Positions 60,017-64,000 of a stretch of DNA of 64,000 nt are shown here, piece after piece. The notes beneath the pieces are model-generated. The model had not been told where the DNA came from. It saw nothing but the letters and a program-made list of their open reading frames with translations, and did no database searches. The translations under genes were made by a program, and so were the position numbers. How positions within the stretch are numbered: the first letter of the stretch is position 1; each line of letters starts with the position of its first letter. Origin of the DNA: Verrucomicrobiales bacterium (GTDB taxonomy: Bacteria; Verrucomicrobiota; Verrucomicrobiia; Verrucomicrobiales; DEV007); contig JARGNI010000006.1 of assembly GCA_029213195.1 (NCBI GenBank), positions 1 to 64,000 on the forward strand, in the 5' to 3' direction.

Positions 60017-61423
60017 TTACTGAGCCTTGATCACCTCCGTATGATGAACCTCTCCGTCCACTCCATGATGTCGGAAAGTGGCCTGCGCCTGGTTCTCGAT
60101 CCGGTCGATCTCCACGCTGAGAAACCCACCCTGCACTTTTAGATACCGGTGCATGGAGGAGCGTTTCTCTTCGCTGAATCCTCCTGCATGAGCCATCGAA
60201 GTCGGTCCGCAGGAGTACTCGCGCACGCCCGTTTCGGGATCCTCCGAAACATACTGCCAGTGACGGTCACCGCAGATGACGTATAGATTCTCCTGCTCAG
60301 CAAGGAAATTGCGGATCTCATTCCCCTCGTGGGTAAATCCCTTGTTGGCGTGGTTGTCATTCTTGTTCCCTCGGTCCGGACCCACAATCGGCGTCGGGCT
60401 GATGAGGATGCGAAAGGTGGCATCGGATTCCTTGACGGTTTCAAAAAACCACTTCTTCTGCTCACGCCCCCAGATCGTTTTCTCCGGACCGTCCTTCATG
60501 GTGTTGGGACTCCGAAAATCACGCCCCTCCATCATCCAGACCTGGAGGTCTTTTCCCCATCGAACCGTGCGGTAGGTTTTCTCTCCCATCGGAACCTGTT
60601 CCCGAAAAATCTCCAGCCCCTGTTTCCAGGGCAGATCGCCATACGACTGCTCGGGCCAGCAATCGTTCTTCACCGTATCGTGATCGTCCTTGATGAAATA
60701 GGAAGCGACCTCGTTGTGAAACGCTCTCTGGAACGGAAGGGAATACATCCGGTTCCACTTGAACCGGGCGAGTTCCGCATTCGTTGCTTTCGGATTCGAA
60801 CGCTTGAAGTCGTAGTATACGATGTCTCCGGTGTGGACAAAAAAATGGGGCTCCTGCTTCAACATCGACTGGTAGATCCGATGTCCTTTTTTTGCATCAT
60901 CCCGACGGCTAAATTCCTGACCGGTTACCACCTGGAACCGAACTGGAGAAGCGTTTCCTTCCGCAGGGGCCGTCACAAAGGAACCCACTACCGCCTGTCC
61001 CGGCTCTCCTTCCGGAGATCGAGACTGAACTTCGACCCGATACGTTTCCCCCGGCTTCAAATCATCCAGCCGGACTTGTCTCGTGAAGTCTTTTCCTGGC
61101 TGCACTGCCAGCCATTCCGTCTCTCCCGAACCACCACCCTCCCCCGTCCATGAAATCCGGATCTCACCTGGGGCTCCTGTCACCGAATCCTGCATTTCCT
61201 CAAGCCGGTGTCCTTCGGGAATCCCGGGACTCTCTTTCCACTCCACCCCGCCGCTCTTGCGTTCAGCCGATTGCGTGAGACGAGTCCACACGATGGCACT
61301 GCTCTGGGAAACCTCTCCCACCTTGATGCCATTCGCCTGGAAAACGGGAAATTCTTCCTGTGAGTGGATAGACACCAGGCTCATCAAGAGCATGATCGCG
61401 ATCAGGGTTCTTTTCGTTTTCAT
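60017..61423 (-). CDS. phoD: Alkaline phosphatase D-like metallophosphoesterase
   Basis: A 468-residue PhoD-family phosphatase/phosphodiesterase. The ATG at 61423 gives signal peptide MKTKRTLIAIMLLMSLVSIHS. An N-terminal beta-sandwich (VGEVSQSSAIVWTRLT) precedes the catalytic domain: HTGDIVYYD, KDDHDTVKND, RDFRSPN, WGREQKKWF and CGDRHWQYV supply metal ligands. It releases phosphate from secreted phosphoesters. The start is 37 bp after the PHP-protein stop, suggesting an operon. Confidence 0.87.
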   Translation of the reverse strand: MKTKRTLIAIMLLMSLVSIHSQEEFPVFQANGIKVGEVSQSSAIVWTRLTQSAERKSGGVEWKESPGIPEGHRLEEMQDSVTGAPGEIRISWTGEGGGSGETEWLAVQPGKDFTRQVRLDDLKPGETYRVEVQSRSPEGEPGQAVVGSFVTAPAEGNASPVRFQVVTGQEFSRRDDAKKGHRIYQSMLKQEPHFFVHTGDIVYYDFKRSNPKATNAELARFKWNRMYSLPFQRAFHNEVASYFIKDDHDTVKNDCWPEQSYGDLPWKQGLEIFREQVPMGEKTYRTVRWGKDLQVWMMEGRDFRSPNTMKDGPEKTIWGREQKKWFFETVKESDATFRILISPTPIVGPDRGNKNDNHANKGFTHEGNEIRNFLAEQENLYVICGDRHWQYVSEDPETGVREYSCGPTSMAHAGGFSEEKRSSMHRYLKVQGGFLSVEIDRIENQAQATFRHHGVDGEVHHTEVIKAQ

Positions 61424-61459
61424 ATTCACTTCTTGTTCAGCCAGGATTAGCCGCAACAT

Positions 61460-64000
61460 CTATTTTCGAGTCACCCACACAGGAGAAGACCAGGCCATGT
61501 TCCCGTCTGCCTGCTCGACCCGGATGTAGTATCGATTCTCGCCTTCCAGCATGGCCCCATCGAAAAGCTCCTTCTCAAAAGTCGTTTTCTCGAACGGCCC
61601 AAAGGTTTTCCAATCCTCTTCATTTCGCACCACGGTGATTCGCCGGATCGGAGCGGTGCCATCGACACGGAACCAGAGTTTCGGGTCGCCTTCTGTTTCA
61701 AGAATAGACCCAAGTGGTTTGTCGTTGCAGGTGAAATTGAGATAGATCTTGTCGGTCGCAGCAATCGTCCGACGTTGATCGAGGGCCTCAATGATTCCCT
61801 CGCGGGTGAACTCCTCGCAATACACCCCACCATAGCTGGTGTGCTGCGCAATGTGATCCGAGCTCGCGAAAACCCCGAGCTTGTGCCCCATTTCGAGGGC
61901 ACTTTGATAGGTACCGGTTCGATATTTTCCAAAATCCAGAATCGGTCCAGGTGGAACGGACTTGTTCGCCACGCCATCTCCGTTGATCGTGTATTTCTCA
62001 CCCGGCTTCAACCCGGCGATCGGCTGGGGAGCCCCTTCCCCCTCGTAGGAAACCCGGGCACCCTGGAAAATCTCGATCACGTTCTCCGACGCATACCCGA
62101 TTCGCTCGTATTTCCCCCAATCCGTTCCCATCCCACTGGCACCGGTGTGACTGATCACCGCCACAGGCTTCCCGTAATTTTCGAGGATGTCCCACAACTC
62201 GTAGGGCAGGATCTCACCCACTCCGGGTTTGACCGGGAAAACGGACTGCCAGGGCGAATTCCGATAGTTCGCACGCTTGATGTAGACCACCGGGCCACCA
62301 CGATCCGCAAAAACGACGTTCCGATGTCCCCACGGCCACCGCTGCTCCCGCTCGTAGACATACATCGTGTTGAATCTCCCTGGACTGTGGAGAGCGTCAT
62401 GCATTCGCTGATTGTGCCACCATTCGTAGGGATCGTATTTCTTGGCAATGTCCGTATGATCCGAAGTCCCCAGGTAATCGATCTTCGCAAGATCGTAGGC
62501 ATAGCGGAAGTGATCGACGATACAGCCATCGAAACCGGTTCGGCAGTTGGAGATATCGGTGTGGCGATGAAAATCCCCCCAGAAGAGACCATACGATTTC
62601 CCGGAGACTTCCCACTCATGCCGCTCGTAGGCAGGCCGCTCCGGAGTCGATTGGGACTTGGCAAAAACGGGCTCTCGGGTCGGCTTCTCCACAGGAGGTT
62701 TCGCCGGATCCGCTTTGGCAGCAGAGGCCAGGGTTGCGAGAAACACTCCAGACTCGAGATGGGTCTTGTTGACTCGTTCGTCTGATGGCCAGCAGACCTG
62801 GATGTCCCCTTCTTTGCCTGAAGGAGAAAGAAATACCAATTTCCGATCCTGACCGAAAGAACTCCGCTCGAGGCGACGACGTGAGCTCCAGGTCTTCGAG
62901 TCCTGACGATAGCAGCTCAGGCCAATCCGCCAGATTCCCCCGGTGTAGTAGCGATACGCAACCCAGGGATTGCCGTCGCGTCCCACGCCCACCACGGGAA
63001 CATTGATGGGACTGCCGGCTTCGCCAGCTGGTCCCATGGGAGCCTCGGAGAACTCGCCCGTAGCGATTTCAAATCTCCCGAAGAGAACGGTTTTTCCGGC
63101 ATTGATCCCGGTAGCGTTTCCATGACCTCGAGAATCCAAGCCCCAGCGTGGTTTTCCTCGCTCTGCCGACAGCCAGAATCCCGTCCCATCCGCTGTCGCT
63201 ACGATCGATCCTCGAGCTTCGTAGGCTTCGGAATGACCGATGGGAAACTCCTCGACCTGGCCATCCGTCGAAACCTTGGCGAGATACAAATTGAATTCGT
63301 TCCCTCTCGAACTGTCGTAGAGGACCCAGGCATTTCCCTCGCCATCAAAGGCCAGGTCCGGAGCCCAGTCTCCGCCTTCTTGATCCGCCACGGGGATTTC
63401 CTCGGACCATTCCCCTTTCGCACTTCGGAAACGAGCGAAGACATCTCCTTCCCCCGCACGCAGGGACTGCCAGGCAGCCCAGATTCTCCCTTCCGAATCG
63501 GTCCCGGCATCGACGAACGCTTCGGCGGCATCGGAATCGGCAAGCAGCTCCGTTTCCGTCACGCCACCCTCACGAGTCCAGGAGCAAACCTTCAAATCCA
63601 CGGTATCATCGTCCGTATCGGTTTCGCCCCAGAAGATCCAGACTCGATCCTCATGATCCACTGCCAGGGCAGGGGCATGGAGCACGGCCTCTTCCACGAC
63701 CGTTGCGAGGACCTCGAGAGGCCCTTCTTCGCTCGGAACACCTACGAGGTGCAAAGCATCCGCAGTCCCGTCCCACTCGGTATGCGCGATGACCGTCATC
63801 CCATCTGAGAGAACCACAGCGGCAGGCAAGTCGACCTGGCAGCCCTCTTTCTTGAGCGAGCGAATCGGGCTCGCCAGGGAGATGGGTGCCTCTTTCTCTC
63901 CCACCGGAGGCCTACCTTTTGCCTTTGCCTTTGCGACGACCTTGGGCTTCTCCTCGACTTTTTCTGCGGGTTTCTTCTTCTCCTGGGAGACTCCGGAAAA
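61460..64000 (-). CDS. PHP-like (DUF3604-type) metal hydrolase with beta-propeller, 5' end beyond window
   Basis: An open frame continues from the stop at 61460 to the window end with no stop, so the N-terminus is missing; at least 846 residues are seen. The first visible residues form a Lys/Ala/Glu-rich linker (FSGVSQEKKKPAEKVEEK). Next is a beta-propeller of WIFWGE / WAAWQS / WVLYDS repeats. The C-terminal half is a PHP-superfamily domain: GLFWGDFHRHTDIS (His pair) and YLGTSDHTD, with VAVISHTGASG and FASSDHI further on, resembling DUF3604. A beta-domain ends the protein. It is probably a secreted metal-dependent hydrolase acting on a glycan or phosphoester; function unestablished. A GTG at 63904 is an unlikely start because coding continues upstream. 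Confidence 0.82.
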   Translation of the reverse strand, partial: FSGVSQEKKKPAEKVEEKPKVVAKAKAKGRPPVGEKEAPISLASPIRSLKKEGCQVDLPAAVVLSDGMTVIAHTEWDGTADALHLVGVPSEEGPLEVLATVVEEAVLHAPALAVDHEDRVWIFWGETDTDDDTVDLKVCSWTREGGVTETELLADSDAAEAFVDAGTDSEGRIWAAWQSLRAGEGDVFARFRSAKGEWSEEIPVADQEGGDWAPDLAFDGEGNAWVLYDSSRGNEFNLYLAKVSTDGQVEEFPIGHSEAYEARGSIVATADGTGFWLSAERGKPRWGLDSRGHGNATGINAGKTVLFGRFEIATGEFSEAPMGPAGEAGSPINVPVVGVGRDGNPWVAYRYYTGGIWRIGLSCYRQDSKTWSSRRRLERSSFGQDRKLVFLSPSGKEGDIQVCWPSDERVNKTHLESGVFLATLASAAKADPAKPPVEKPTREPVFAKSQSTPERPAYERHEWEVSGKSYGLFWGDFHRHTDISNCRTGFDGCIVDHFRYAYDLAKIDYLGTSDHTDIAKKYDPYEWWHNQRMHDALHSPGRFNTMYVYEREQRWPWGHRNVVFADRGGPVVYIKRANYRNSPWQSVFPVKPGVGEILPYELWDILENYGKPVAVISHTGASGMGTDWGKYERIGYASENVIEIFQGARVSYEGEGAPQPIAGLKPGEKYTINGDGVANKSVPPGPILDFGKYRTGTYQSALEMGHKLGVFASSDHIAQHTSYGGVYCEEFTREGIIEALDQRRTIAATDKIYLNFTCNDKPLGSILETEGDPKLWFRVDGTAPIRRITVVRNEEDWKTFGPFEKTTFEKELFDGAMLEGENRYYIRVEQADGNMAWSSPVWVTRK

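Overview
The window reads as a GC-rich chromosomal fragment from the PVC superphylum, most likely Verrucomicrobiota; a planctomycete is the main alternative. The evidence is the density of gene families typical of that group: three DUF1549/DUF1553 (PSD1) plus DUF1501 gene pairs, one DUF1587/1592/1588/1585 cytochrome-type protein, three secreted formylglycine sulfatases, a membrane-bound-dehydrogenase/haem protein, a GDSL-DUF1080 fusion, a PhoD phosphatase and many Tat or Sec signal peptides. Housekeeping genes (ssb, trmD, pabB, rnr, cysQ) lie among them. I see no tRNA or rRNA genes, no insertion sequence, no prophage and no CRISPR array. Coding density is high and no gene-free gap exceeds 300 bases. 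The largest gaps are 59773-60016 (REP-like palindromes), 56018-56234 (nothing recognised), 35667-35857 (BlaI-type operators) and 490-667 (divergent ssb / metal-permease promoter region).

Layout. 1-110 holds two abutting 8-bp tandem repeat arrays at the window edge. 109-489 is ssb, divergent from a metal-efflux-like permease pair and a CNNM/HlyC-like protein (668-4025). 4035-4733 is a cysteine-cluster protein. 4806-13512 is a secreted catabolic module: PSD1 with a LamG-like insert, DUF1501, an esterase, then a dehydrogenase/HEAT/c-haem protein whose start overlaps the esterase stop. 13534-27318, all on the minus strand, is a second catabolic block: PSD1 with an F5/8C-like insert, DUF1501, two sulfatases, the DUF1592-type protein, a third sulfatase and an NTF2-like protein. 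27404-34122 holds pabB, trmD and a type II secretion pseudopilin operon gspF-G-H-I-J-K. 34245-35666 is a Tat-exported Gfo/Idh/MocA oxidoreductase. 35811-41692 is a BlaI repressor with its own operators, an M56 metallopeptidase fused to an ExbD-like domain and EF-hands, a PSD1 gene broken by one amber codon, and its DUF1501 partner. 41789-49186 carries a small membrane protein, rnr, a lone pseudopilin, cysQ, a pseudokinase-TPR membrane protein and a small hypothetical. 49269-56017 is a five-gene Yej/Opp-type peptide ABC transporter. 56235-64000 carries a PAS protein, a xylose-isomerase-like TIM barrel, GDSL-DUF1080, PhoD, and a large PHP/beta-propeller protein running off the window.

Taken together the accessory genes suggest a heterotroph that degrades sulfated or acylated polysaccharides outside the cytoplasm: sulfatases and esterases remove substituents, PSD1/DUF1501/dehydrogenase-haem proteins carry out undescribed (probably redox-linked) steps, the type II pseudopilus may assist export, and the Yej/Opp transporter takes up oligopeptide-like solutes. 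The most unusual locus is the BlaI/M56-ExbD-EF-hand regulator pair placed directly upstream of a PSD1/DUF1501 pair; it may be a calcium- or envelope-sensing proteolytic switch for that secreted system. This last interpretation is inference.
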